A DNA stretch of 64,000 nucleotides. Origin: Axinella damicornis (taxonomy: Eukaryota > Porifera > Demospongiae > Axinellida > Axinellidae). The notes under the pieces were generated by a model, which had not been told where the DNA came from, did no database searches, and was given only the letters and a program-made list of their open reading frames with translations. The first letter of the stretch is position 1. Every line of letters begins with the position of its first letter. The stretch is taken from assembly GCA_963931865.1 (NCBI GenBank), contig OZ007511.1, forward strand, positions 12,560,081 through 12,624,080. Direction: 5' to 3'. Below are positions 26,378 through 37,800 of the stretch, in pieces. Both the position numbers and the translations under genes were made by a program.

Positions 26378-28570
26378 ATGCAGCGCCCTCTCACTCTGGA
26401 GGAAGTCACCAGTGTTATCCGGGAATTCAAAGCTCAAGTTGAGAGCTCCTCTCAACACCCTCTACAACGCAAGGTTTGTGCATGTCAGTGTATATATACC
26501 TGGGGCTGGCTTTGCTACTAATTACAGTATATGTGTAGACACTCATGAACACCGACAGAAGTGCTGAGAGCCACAAGCATTCATACATGTAAGCATTTCA
26601 GACATTTTACGTACATGCGTACGTTGGTCCAGTATCCACCCCAATCATAAGCTTTGCTTAATTGCCTCTTGGTAACTATGTAATTTCTTCCACTATTGGA
26701 GTACCGTATATCTTCTAAAAAATTCGGCATCCCTAATTATTTGGCACCCCTTCACGCAAATGGGAAAAATTGTCTCTCAAGTCAGCAAGGGAATTCCCAA
26801 ATATTTCGGAATTTAATTTCTAATTGTGATGCGTTTTTGGCAGCTTGCCGCCTCAAGCGGTGAAAGCTCCAAGCTGTCGCCAATGCACACGAGCCCCTGG
26901 AAGTCGACCGATCGTGTTCGACATACATGCCACGTTGACCAGTTCGTCCAATTCAGGGTGAAAGCCCTGCGCTTAAGCATACTTGCAAACCTCCAAGTCT
27001 TGCCCTGACCCTGAGAGTCAACACAGACGAACATAGAACGACACGGGGTGAGTGCCAGGGGGTATCGATCGTACAGCCTTCGGCCGCACATCGGCACTTC
27101 TGGACTTTGGTACAAATTTTGCGATTTTATTTCGGCAAGGCTTATGAATAATTAATAAAAACCTGCCAAATTTTTAGAAGACATACGGTAGCTGACAATC
27201 CAACATTGTAGCGTAATAACAATCTTATCCACATTTAAAATTGGACACTATCTAGCATAAACTTCAACTTTTACTAGTAGAACGCTCAAAACGTCTAGTA
27301 CAATACCTGGGTGGTTGTATTGAGCAAATATTACTATGCCTTAGGACGTACACTGTACGTAGCGCATGTCGATTTTTGGCGTGCCTAGATTGTGGAACTG
27401 AATGTAAGGCCTCCGCCCAGATTTTATCTAGCAGGAGGCCTGCATGCATGGGAACAAGGCTAGTGTAAAGGGGAGTTCAAACCACTAGCTTTATAGGGCC
27501 TACCAGAATTGGAAGGTGAATTTGTCATCAATGATGTTACATCGCAATACTTTTTGGATAACGTTCCATTTTTGTCATGAATGGTATGCACGTATTTGAC
27601 AGGCCATGTGCAGTCTGGTAAATGAAAGGTCCAATGATCCCAGTGTGTTCCACAGGCCACCCTCCTGCACCCCCGTGCTACTCTGGAGTGGAGCCAGTGC
27701 ACCAACCTACCAGTGGGGATGCGTGATGCCCAGGCAGTGGTCCTCAACAACAAAGTCTATGTCGGCGGGGGGTTCACACAATATCATACACCACACACCA
27801 TCTACGCCTATGACCCCACCATGGACACATGGGAGACAATCCAGAGCCCCACCTACTACTCAGCACTCACCACCTACCACAACAAGCTGCTAGTGGTGGG
27901 AGGACGGGAGGCCTCTACTGGTCAAACCACCAACCAGCTCTGGGTCTTTGAGGAAGGAGAGCAGACCTGGACCCAGCCCCTCCCTCCCATGCCAACCAGA
28001 CGGTGGGGAGCATCAGCCGTGAGCACCCAAGACCACCTCATTGTTGCAGGTGGTTACAATTATAGTGGACGACTTGACACAGTTGAAGTGTTTGATGGGC
28101 AGCAGTGGGTGACAGCTGACCCACTACCAGTGAGCTGCAGTTGGAAGAAGTCCACCAGCCATGATGGACATTACTACCTGATGGGTGGCAGCGGACAGGG
28201 TACCTCTGTGTTCTACACTTCCCTGCAGTCCCTTGTTGACAAGGCTACCCAGCATCCTCCCACCTCACCCACCAACACTGACCAGCCCTCAGTCTGGAAG
28301 ACACTCCCAAACACCCCACATGAGCACTCCAGCACTACCATATTTGGAGGGGCACTGGTGGCTGTTGGTGGCTACCCCAATCAATCCTCCCTACACCTCT
28401 ACTCCCCTCTCACCCAGTCATGGCTGCCAGCTGGGGAGATGCCCGTGGGAGTGCACTACACCTGCACTGTCACACTGCCCACTGGAGAGATGATGGTCAT
28501 CGGAGGAAGGACTATCAATACAGACTACTACTCACCACTCGTGTACAAGGCTCGTGAGGAACTGCAGTAA
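26378..28570 (+). CDS. Kelch-propeller protein D, nested in CTR9 intron (most diverged copy)
   Basis: Exons are 26378-26473 and 27656-28570 (phase 0, GT-AG), encoding 336 residues. Six kelch repeats are kept, but several blades differ from A-C: repeat 3 reads AGGYNYSGRLDTVEVFDGQQ and the last blade carries GGRTINTDYYSPLVY. The downstream (CA)n tract and big foldback of the other units are missing or reduced. The intron holds a 485-bp TA-flanked MITE (26704-27188). Confidence 0.8.
26704..27188. mobile_element. 485-bp MITE with TA target duplication, kelch D intron
   Basis: Ends are CCGTATATCTTCTAAAAAAT and, inverted, CCGTATGTCTTCTAAAAATT. The flanks are TA (26702-26703 and 27189-27190). The paralogous site in kelch A near 15226 (ATTGGATTAGCCGAC) is empty. 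The terminal CCGTA is shared with the 25623 family. No transposase motif was recognised in the interior. Confidence 0.8.
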
Positions 28571-28732
28571 CTTTATAAACAACACTCATACAATTACCGG
28601 TAATTAGAACTTGTGATGTGCGTGCTGATACCTGCACAATACACACACACACACACCACAGTTATTACATGGATATTGCATGGATAGTGCATAAATGCTA
28701 CACACCAGGATATTGCATGAACGCTGCAAATC

Positions 28733-28856
28733 AGATTACACACCTTGTACTGGCAAAAATCACGAGTCTGTTGCCGTATTGCCACGAGTGCTGCAGGCAC
28801 GAGAGGCAATACAGCAACAGACGAGTGATATTGCCAGTACATGGTGTGTAATATGC
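28733..28856. mobile_element. 124-bp long-stem hairpin element
   Basis: GATTACACACC...TGTACTGGCAA and CGAGTCTGTTGCCGTATTGCC are mirrored by GGCAATACAGCAACAGACGAG and TTGCCAGTACATGGTGTGTAAT. The stem is nearly continuous, with a short loop at about 28790. No target duplication is evident. Confidence 0.6.
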
Positions 28857-29788
28857 TTATCAAACAGCTACCATAGTAACATTCACGGGCCTGCGTTAAC
28901 GCTCGCCATTGGGCATGTACTGGACAACCAGAATTCAACTATGTCGCTATGGTATCATTCTGGCCAGCGCGTCAGATTATGCATGTCGTCCGATTATTAG
29001 TGGCTTACTCTATAGTGTTCGATTTCACAACGCAACTACCGTAGAGTACGTATCAAGCACCCACCACGTATCAAGCGCCCACCTCCCTCTTCACGCGAAA
29101 GTTACTGCACAGGGTCCAAAAGCAGTGTAGTAAGGGCCCGACCATCACAAAAGTTGAGCAGCATTTCTTAACCTCTGGGCGAGGTTGTGCATTCAAAAAG
29201 GCCGATTTACAGATAGATAGATAGATAGATAGATAGATACAACTGTAGATAGATAGATAGATAGATAGATAGATACACATGTAGATAAAATTTTATTTTG
29301 TCGACAGGAATGCTACATCTAGTACAGGTCCTGGAAAAGAAAAACAAGAAAAAAAACAAAAACAACAAAAAATGAACAAGACTAGCTACACAGTGAAGTA
29401 TGAGCTACGACGTGCTTTCTCTGTTGAGCATTTGTTCTCATGAAAAAACTTCGCAAACACGCGCGATGAATTTCCTTGCGTGCAAAATGGACTTATATAT
29501 TCATAGCCGGTCAGTGATATTCACAGATTACTCACAGCATACCGCATGCATGCGCAGCGCTTGTTGTTTATACAGGGCTGAATGGGTGGGCGGATACTAC
29601 ATGAGTCTGCATGAGTACGCATCTAGCGCCCACCCCCTTGCTCAGTGGCGTTCTAATGTCCCAAAACCCTGGGCACTGAATATTACACACTCTAGGTATA
29701 TGTACTTCCGATCTGTGTTCCACATTGTTCCCAGGACCTCGACAAGCTTTTCGTGCATGATTCCAGTACATGTAAGGACAGAAAGCAA
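28857..29788. other. CTR9 intron spacer with (GATA)n blocks
   Basis: Two (GATA)n tracts at about 29211-29236 and 29245-29276. The rest is unique AT-balanced sequence. The long open frame that begins near 29400 owes its length to the minisatellite that follows and is not treated as a gene. Confidence 0.5.
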
Positions 29789-30601
29789 GGTACCCTCGGT
29801 GCACACGGATACTCAGACATGCAGGGAGCGTCTTGGTACCCTCGGTGCACACGGATACTCAGACATGCAGGGAGCGTCTTGGTACCCTCGGTGCACACGG
29901 ATACTCAGACATGCAGGGAGCGTCTTGGTACCCTCGGTGCACACGGATACTCAGACATGCAGGGAGCGTCTTGGTACCCTTGGTGCACACGGATACTCAG
30001 ACATGCAGGGAGCGTCGTGGTACCCTGGATACTCAGACATGCAGGGAGCGTCTTGGTACCCTCGGTGCACACGGATACTCAGACATGCAGGGAGCGTCTT
30101 GGTACCCTTGGTGCACACGGATACTCAGACATGCGGGGAGCATCTTGGTACCCTTGGTGCACACGGATACTCAGACATGCAGGGAGCATCTTGGTACCCT
30201 CGGTGCACACGGATACTCAGACATGCAGGGAGCGTCGTGGTACCCTCGGTGCACACGGATACTCAGACATGCAGGGAGCGTCTTGGTACCCTCGGTGCAC
30301 ACGGATACTCAGACATGCAGGGAGCGTCTCTTGGTACCCTCGGTGCACACGGATACTCAGACATGCAGGGAGCGTCGTGGTACCCTCGGTGCACACGGAT
30401 ACTCAGACATGCAGGGAGCGTCTTGGTACCCTCGGTGCACACGGATACTCAGACATGCAGGGAGCGTCTCTTGGTACCCTCGGTGCACACGGATACTCAG
30501 ACATGCAGGGAGCGTCTTGGTACCCTCGGTGCACACGGATACTCAGACATGCAGGGAGCGTCTTGGTACCCTCGGTACACACGGATACTCAGACATGCAG
30601 G
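29789..30601 (+). repeat. 46-bp minisatellite, about 18 units
   Basis: The unit starts GGTACCCTCGGTGCACACGG and ends ATGCAGGGAGCGTCTT. Most units are 46 bp; a few are 48 bp (CGTCTCTT), and one near 30013 lacks the GTGCACAC part. No unit carries a stop in the + frames, so three overlapping long frames result. The array is very homogeneous, so it is recently expanded or conversion-prone. Confidence 0.92.
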
Positions 30602-30912
30602 GGTAGGTAATGGGTGGATATCCCTGGATTGTCTGGGTATCCTATGTGCATGCATACTCGGACACAAAGGTATGTGATGGGTATTGCAAGTATGTTCAGT
30701 TGCCAAATTCAGCAACTTTCAGCACGCCTAAAAATGCCATTGTCAGCTGAGGTCCCAAATATTGGACATCTCTTACACACGTTTTACATCTTTGGCAACT
30801 ATTCGACTAGTGTCCAATTCTGGATATTTCTACATACCTTTAAAATACTATATTTGGCAACTTAGTGATTTGTGCTGGTTGGCAGTAATAGTGCTGCAAA
30901 AAACTGCAACAG

Positions 30913-30994
30913 CCTCGTTCCGACGCTCCCCCCTGAGCGCAACAATGAGCGTGAGGGGGGGGGGGGGGGGGGGGGAGAACTGGGAACAAGGCTA
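30913..30994. repeat. Foldback-family hairpin with poly-G interior
   Basis: AGCCTCGTTCC at the left and GGGAACAAGGCTA at the right, enclosing GCTCCCCCCTGAGCG and a mirrored GAGCGTGAGGGGGG with an expanded G run. A member of the TAGCCTCG family. Confidence 0.5.
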
Positions 30995-31019
30995 ATCTAC
31001 ACGTACTGTATATATGTAC

Positions 31020-33680
31020 CTGCACGTCCAATTGCTCCATAATCCCAGCCAATTCTATCCAGGCCTCGACGTCGTCAGGAAACTGCTCTGTCACCTTCTT
31101 CAGATGGCTCTGTTGGGAAATGGAGTCAAAGTTTAAAGTTCAAACTATACCATACTAGCAATGCAGGGGGTAGGACAAGATCACAGTGCTCACAACTTCA
31201 CCAGCACGGTGAGTTTCAGCGTGTGAGCATCAGTGATTACAGCTGTGTGGTCAGAATCTTTGTGGGGACTTCGTAAGAGCTGTACTGGCAACATTGTTTC
31301 CAAGCATCTTCTACATGTAGATGTATATAGTAACGTCATCCTCTATACATGTAGTTATAGTAATCTCCAGTAATCTCTAGTAATCTTTAGTAATGTCCAG
31401 TATACCCCAGTAATTTCTAGTAATCTCAATACGCACCCTAGCTGCCTCCCTCTTCTTCGGATCATTAGAGCTTGCGTAAAGTGACCCAAGAATCTTCATG
31501 GTCTCGTAGTTTCCCGGCTGTGCGGAGAGAACCTTCTCAAAGCACTGGGCGGCATTCTCCATGTCTCCTCGGGCTATGTACATCTGCCCCAGGCCAAAGT
31601 GGGGTAGCGCGTAACCAGTGGAGGCGAACTGTGTGGCTTGGTAGTAGTACTGGAACGCCTGGTCATAGTCGCCCTGGGAAACAATAATGATGCACTATAT
31701 GAAAGGTTATATTCAGGAGCTTATGAGTGCCACAAAGCAGCGTCAAACTACTATTTGTTAGGGTTCCATCTGTTGCCAGGTTAGCAGTCACACAATGCGC
31801 CTTATATGGAAGGGCTACAACTCGGCTCGCAAACGAGTGAAAAACTAACCATCCACGATAGCATACACACCGCCTGCCCACCTATGTATGTGATGTCACG
31901 CGCAGCCGTACACGTACACACTGCAAACACCAGCAATTCAAATCCGTATAAGGAGTGTTGTGTGCTGTTACCCTGCACCTGATGGTTATGCTAGTTGGAC
32001 ACTCCTTCCCGTTATGGGCTCCTGGCATAATTAATGGCTAATACGGCAAGCGTGAGTGAGCCTCGCACTAGTCATAGCCAAATGATGTCCATCTGCACTC
32101 CCATATGATAAATCTGGCACATGGAATACAACATACAAAACTTTATAATTCCCCAAATGCCATATATTGACACCGCAAATCTGGCACATACTGTACAATA
32201 ATTAAAAACAGTTTGGCTTTGTACTTGATGGCGCACAGCTCGTCAATACTCACAACGATTAGTTTCGGACGGTAACAATAATAAATACCTTCCCCTCAGC
32301 ATCAAACTGTCATAGAGACTGACTAACCTGGACATGGAAAGCCCTGGCGAGCTGGTAGCAGCTCTCGGCCTGCATGGCCTCCACGTCAGTGCCGTGGAAG
32401 GAGTGGAGGGCCAGGTGCTGCACCTTGACATAGTCCTGTAGCAAAACAGTTTATGAGACAGAGGTACATGTACGTACTTTTCCAACCTAGTTTCTATCAT
32501 TTTACAGCTATAGCTTGATGGCTAGTAGGGGAGGAGAGAGTGATGGAGGGAGGAAGAGAGGGATGGAGGGAGGGAGAGAGGGATGGAGGGAGGGAGAGAG
32601 GGATGGAAGGAGGGAGAGGGATGGAGGGAGGGAGGGAGGGAGGGAGGGAGGGAGGGAGGGAGGAAGGGAGGGAGGGAGGGAGGGCGGGCAGGCAGGAGGG
32701 AGGGAGGGAGGGAGGGAGGAAGGGAGGGAGGGAGGGAGGGAGGGAGGGAGGGAGGGAGGGAGGGAGGGAGGGAGGGAGGGAGGCAGAGGAGGCAGAGAGG
32801 GAGGGAAACTACTGCAGGAAGCAAGTGATGCAATGATGGTAAACCTTTTTGAAGAAGAAGTGGTTGGCAAGGTGATTGAGGACCATGGGGTTGGTGGAGT
32901 CGATGGTGTAAGCCTTTGATAGCAGCTCCACCCCTTTCTTGATGGACTCGTGCTGTGATATCACATGCACATAGCAATAGGGGAGAAACAGAAGTCCGTA
33001 GTTACTTTGGCGAAGAGGAAGTCATAATTACTTTGGGCCAGGGGAGAAACAGGGAGGGAGGGGCGGAGGAAGGGGGGAGGGTGGGGGGAGGGTGGGGGGA
33101 GGGGGGAGGGGGGAGGGGGGAGGGGGGGAGGGGGGAGGGGGGAGGGGGAGGGGGGAGGGAGGGGGAGGGAGGGAGAGGGAGGGGGAGGGAGGGGGAGGGG
33201 GGAAGGAGGGGGAGGGGGGAGGGAGGGGGAGGGGAGAGGGGGGAGGGAGGGAGGGAGGGGGGAGGGGGGGAGGGGGGAGGGAGGGGGGAGGGGGAGGGGG
33301 GAGGGAGGGGGGAGGGAGGGGAGGGGGGAGGATCTGCCCACCTGTTTGCTATTCAATTCCAGCAGTGCAAGTCCCACTAATGCTCCCACACACCTAGGGT
33401 CAAGCTCTAAGGTGCGCTCAAATGCGAGCCTAGTTGAAGAAGGTAAGATAAACTAGCTGATAACAGACCCAAAACAGATGCTCCTTCAAAATCCAAATTC
33501 CATGTTGATGGCACAATCAGGGTTTCATCCAGTGGGGGACTAAACCCTGGCAAGCCAATGGTCTAAAGTAGGTACAGTTGTACGTGAGACTTCTCAATGA
33601 AGAAACAATGATTACAAACCTCGCTTTCTCCAGATTCCCCAGCTTCACAAAACAGAGCCCCATTCCCAGCCTCACAGAAC
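31020..33680 (-). CDS. CTR9: CTR9, PAF1-complex TPR scaffold: upstream six visible exons (5' end in gap)
   Basis: Exons in transcript order are 33620-33680, 33342-33429, 32845-32952, 32328-32435, 31437-31673 and 31020-31109. All are GT-AG with consistent phase. With the block at 7944-12007 they give about 662 residues. They carry typical CTR9 TPR text, for example [30 protein letters not shown] and [14 protein letters not shown]. The first visible exon corresponds to a region well inside the protein, so the N-terminal exons must lie in or beyond the N gap at 33729. The next exon is 19 kb away at 12007, across an intron containing four kelch genes on the other strand. Long (GGGA)n tracts fill two of these introns. 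Confidence 0.93.
31674..32327. other. CTR9 intron; nothing further recognised
   Basis: Unique sequence with no repeats, RNA genes or open frames that I can support. Confidence 0.4.
32534..32793. repeat. (GGGA)n tract in CTR9 intron
   Basis: Almost pure GGGA purine tract of about 260 bp. Strong potential for G-quadruplex or triplex structure. Low-complexity frames on both strands are artefacts. Confidence 0.9.
33047..33331. repeat. (GGGGA/GGGA)n tract in CTR9 intron
   Basis: A second purine tract of about 285 bp on the same strand, separated from the first by the exon 32845-32952. It ends about 400 bp before the assembly gap. Confidence 0.9.
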
Positions 33681-33728
33681 CTGCAGGAGAAACACTCACT
33701 GCCATTATGCTATCAGTACTGTATGCCT

Positions 33729-33928
33729 NNNNNNNNNNNNNNNNNNNNNNNNNNNNNNNNNNNNNNNNNNNNNNNNNNNNNNNNNNNNNNNNNNNNNNNN
33801 NNNNNNNNNNNNNNNNNNNNNNNNNNNNNNNNNNNNNNNNNNNNNNNNNNNNNNNNNNNNNNNNNNNNNNNNNNNNNNNNNNNNNNNNNNNNNNNNNNNN
33901 NNNNNNNNNNNNNNNNNNNNNNNNNNNN
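33729..33928. other. Assembly gap (200 N)
   Basis: Exactly 200 N, which looks like a scaffold placeholder of unknown true size. The N-terminal exons of both CTR9 (to the left, - strand) and MED25 (to the right, + strand) are missing here, so the gap probably hides both and any shared promoter. Confidence 0.97.
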
Positions 33929-34197
33929 CCACCAGAGAACCATGGTGAGTATCGCTCTGACAACGTGTACCAAATGAAGTCAACTGGTGATTCAATTCTA
34001 CGTTTACCATCATGCATGGTCACATGATCCACATGCAGGGTCACATGAGCCAATGATGCATGATGATGTCATTGTGCAAGATCACATGATCCACGCATGG
34101 CCACAATGTGCTGCTTGAATGTGCATTAATATGTCATCATGCTCAGAAGCAGGTTAGTACAATCATATAACTTGACCGAATCTACTCTCCCTTGTAG

Positions 34198-34807
34198 CTT
34201 GAGTCCCGATGTATCGATTCAGAGGCACTGCGTGCTGGTAGCCAACCTCCCTTCTTCCTCTCATCCCTGCATTGAGTCCATGAAGTACTGCAGCAAGGAC
34301 TACGAGCAGCTCGCAAAGTTGATGATGGAGGTAGGGGATTCCATGTCATGGTTTTCTGGCTGCACCCACTGATTCAAGACTTTTAAGGTTCAGGGCACAA
34401 CTTTTTAATACAGTTGTGTCACTTGGTGTACTAGCATAAATGTTTCATAGAGGCTATAGGCTGTGAAGTGATTACATGGTTGTATTGGTGAGGGCACCAA
34501 TTGAAGTGAGGTTAAAGTTGAAGTTCAAGCTTTGTAGTGTCCATTCGGAAGAGAGGGGGAGAGGAGGAGGTTATTAAGGGAGAGAGAGTAGGAGGGTAGA
34601 CTCGTTCCCAGCACCACTTTTGATTGCTTACAGTTTGTAAAAACCGAGTAAGCGATAAAAAACTGGAGAAAGGCCTTCTACATCTGATGTAGAAGGCCTG
34701 GAAACGAGGCTAGGGGTGGGTGGGGGGGGGGGGGGGGGGGGGGAACAAGGGATGGGGGAGGTAGCGGATGGAATGGAGGAGGAGGATGGGGGGTAAGGGT
34801 GGAGGAA

Positions 34808-34838
<31 letters not shown>

Positions 34839-37800
34839 AGAAGAGGAGGGGATTGTCCTTCCATGGTTATGGTTTGCTGCGATAATGCACAACATCCATA
34901 TCACTTCCTTTTCAGCGGCAGATGAAGTTGTCAGTAATCTCCCCAAGAAATCTTCCCTTCTTCAGAGATCTCTTTGAAAATGTAAGTCTGTCGTGTTTGC
35001 TCTTAGAAGAGTGTATTGTATGCTGTTTCAGTCCCTATCATGATCAAAAAGATTTCCAAACAGACTTTCACTCGTTGCAACCAGTAACCATTCCACTTGT
35101 CTCCCACAGGCCGTCCTCTCCGGCCCTCCCGACTCGAGTGGATTGGACGAGGCGGACCACGCCCTGAACTCTCAGCACCTGGTGCTCCTCCAAGGCTTCA
35201 CGATTCCCGGTGAGGATGAGCGCGCTTGACATGATTGGTACTTGGGTCGTGCAGCCTCATACCCAGACTTTCCTTCCCAGATTTGTCTCACAACTTTTGC
35301 AGGGAAAAATCAGGAAAGAAAGCCTGGGATGGTTGTGCACGTGAATGGTGTGCATGTGCACAAAGCAGTTCGAATGCATGACATACTAGTACATATACAG
35401 CAGTTTCCCCCCCAGAGTTAATACTAAGGTCCATTCGGAGGGTATCATTAACCCATACCTTATGACGCCCGTGCCTATTGCTCCTGTCCTCACAGCTATC
35501 AAAGCTCAGAAAGCTCCGAAGGAACCTCCGCCTCCAGAAATAGATCCCAATCTTGACAATCCTCCTTCGTCCGTCTCCAGTGACTTTCCCACCGACCTCA
35601 ATCCTCCTTCCATCCCATCCATCCCCACCCCTGCCCCGCCCACCTTGACAGAGACCGCCAGTGGTCCTCCTTCCGTTCCTTCCTCTCTGACAGCCGAAAC
35701 TGCAGCCCAGCGAATGAGTCCAATAGGTCCAAGCTCATCCCCGTCTGTGGCTACCCCTAAACCGGGCAACCAGCAAGATCAGGGCGAAGAAAACCCTCCC
35801 TCTATCCCCTCGGCCACTTCTGTTGCTCCCAGTCCGAGCATCTCACCTCATAGCCAGAGACTCACGGCTTCCCCGGCTTCGGTGGGCAGTTCCACGACAA
35901 TACATACTACGGGAACGGCAATCACTAGCGGACCCATCCCCCTGAACCTCGCCCCCCCTGGAAGCAGCAACCTGAACCCCATCCAGATCAGCTCCCCGTC
36001 CACCCTACCAAACCTTTCATTCTCAGCAGCAATGTCGTATACCTCCAATTTGGCCACCTCCACTAACACTGCTCCTCCATCGTCACTTAGTTTGGTAGCT
36101 ACCCAGCAGCCCTCTCCTTTGATGGCCTCCCTTCCCGGGGTCTCTGCTTCGGGACCCAACATCGTCCCCTCCACCGTCACTGCTGGAGTACCAAGCAGTT
36201 TCACAATGACTTCCAGCCAAGGCCTAACCCTCCCCTCTTCTTACAGCACTCTCACTGCTTCAACTCATCCTAGCCTTACGTCCGCGACTCTCAGTGGTGC
36301 TGGTAACCCGTCTTCCATGCCTCCAAACGCTGGCATCATGACCTCTGGGATGGCCATTGGTCCTCCCAGTGCTCCGGTTGTCCCTAACGTCAGGACACAA
36401 TCACCTGCCACAACAACCATGGAACCCGTCCCGCCATCCTATCCTCCAAACATCACAGCCACTACCGCTAGCACCAAGCTGGTGGTTTCAACAAGCGGCG
36501 TCGGAGTCCCGACTACTGGTTCAAAGCCAAATGCGAACTTAGCAGCTGCTCTTGCTGCGGCTGAGATGGTTAAAATGGAGGCCGAACTTATTGCCCAGCG
36601 GAGTAACTTCTCTGCTCCAGTTTCAACTCCCGGAGGTGTGATGCAGAGACCTGGACCCCCCTCCGTATCCGCGTCTCCTCTGTCCCAGCCGGGAGTGGGC
36701 GGTGTGGCGGTGGGTGGTGTGGGCGGTGTGGCAGTGGGTGGTGTGGGTGGTGTGGGGGTGCGGACAACACTCGCAGGACCTGGGATGGGTGCAGGCGGAC
36801 CAGTCGGGATCCCGCAAAGCATGGGTACAGGAATTTCTACAAATGTGACACAGCCGCTGCATCCTGGAGTGCCATCCGTTGGTCCGGGGGTACAGACCGG
36901 TGTGCAAGGGACCCAGCCAGCCATGAGCATGCCCAGTGGGATGGCACCAGTGGCGGCAAGCACTGCTGTGGCAGGCATGCCTGTGATGCCAATGGGTAGT
37001 ACACCCCCCACGTCTGTTCCAACCAGTGGTGGGGCTTACGTAACCACTGCTGCCCCCGCCCCCCTCCCTCCCACCATGTCGTCCCAGCAGCCTCCCCCAG
37101 CTCTCCCGTCCAACATTGGTCATCTTCCTCCAGCGCAGCCCCAACCCCTCCCCACAAGCTTCAATGCTGCTCCCCAACCCCAACCACCCATGCCCGGCAT
37201 GCAGCCACCCTCAATGCCCCAGGTGAGGAGAACTAGAGGCAGCCCACTCACTTGTATTATGACCTTTGCATGATCAGGAGAAAAAATAAGTGCTACAAAA
37301 GAAGATTTCTACAATGCCTTGTGGTATCAGCAGCTGCTATAAGAACTTTACGTAAGCAGGGAGAATCAGAAAGGTCTGGAATCTGGCCGGGATTCGAACC
37401 CAGTACCTTCCAAATACTAGTCAGATGCTCACCTGCCTACATTGTATATGGAACCGATTTATAACCAGACTTGTCACTGTCATCCTCCAGCCGCAGCCCC
37501 AGCCCATTCCCATCTGGAAAGGCATTATGGAAATGGCAGAAGTGGTAAGTGTCTACTGCTAGGGTTTCATCTAGTGTGGGTGTGCTTAGAGGGAGGGGAA
37601 GGGGAGGTGGAGAGGGGAGGAGTGGAGGGGGGAAGTGGAGAGGGGGATACAGAGCCCTATCTCATTGCCCATGCACTGAATTGGCTGCCATGCAAATATG
37701 CAGAAACAGCTTATGTTCTGTGACATCGAGGCTGTCCTATATTCGGAGTGTTGTTTATCTGTAGCCTCGTTCCCAGTCCCACGTCCAGCTTTTCATCGCT

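Noticed and set aside
26813..27115. 100-codon frame inside the 485-bp TA element
   Set aside because: No transposase motif (no DDE/D spacing, no helix-turn-helix) could be seen; probably chance.
29400..30677. 425-codon open frame on the + strand
   Set aside because: Its length comes from a stop-free 46-bp minisatellite that is open in several frames; the flanking part has no homology that I recognise.
32515..33397. Gly/Arg/Glu-rich and Pro/Ser-rich open frames on both strands
   Set aside because: Artefacts of (GGGA)n tracts inside CTR9 introns.
35506..37183. Long open frames antisense to the big MED25 exon
   Set aside because: Shadow frames of a Pro/Ser/Gly-rich exon; the + frame carries MED25 continuity and correct splice phases.
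37330..37450. tRNA gene on the - strand
   Set aside because: The B box is perfect, but the acceptor stem does not pair and the D arm is irregular, so it is called a tRNA-derived repeat.
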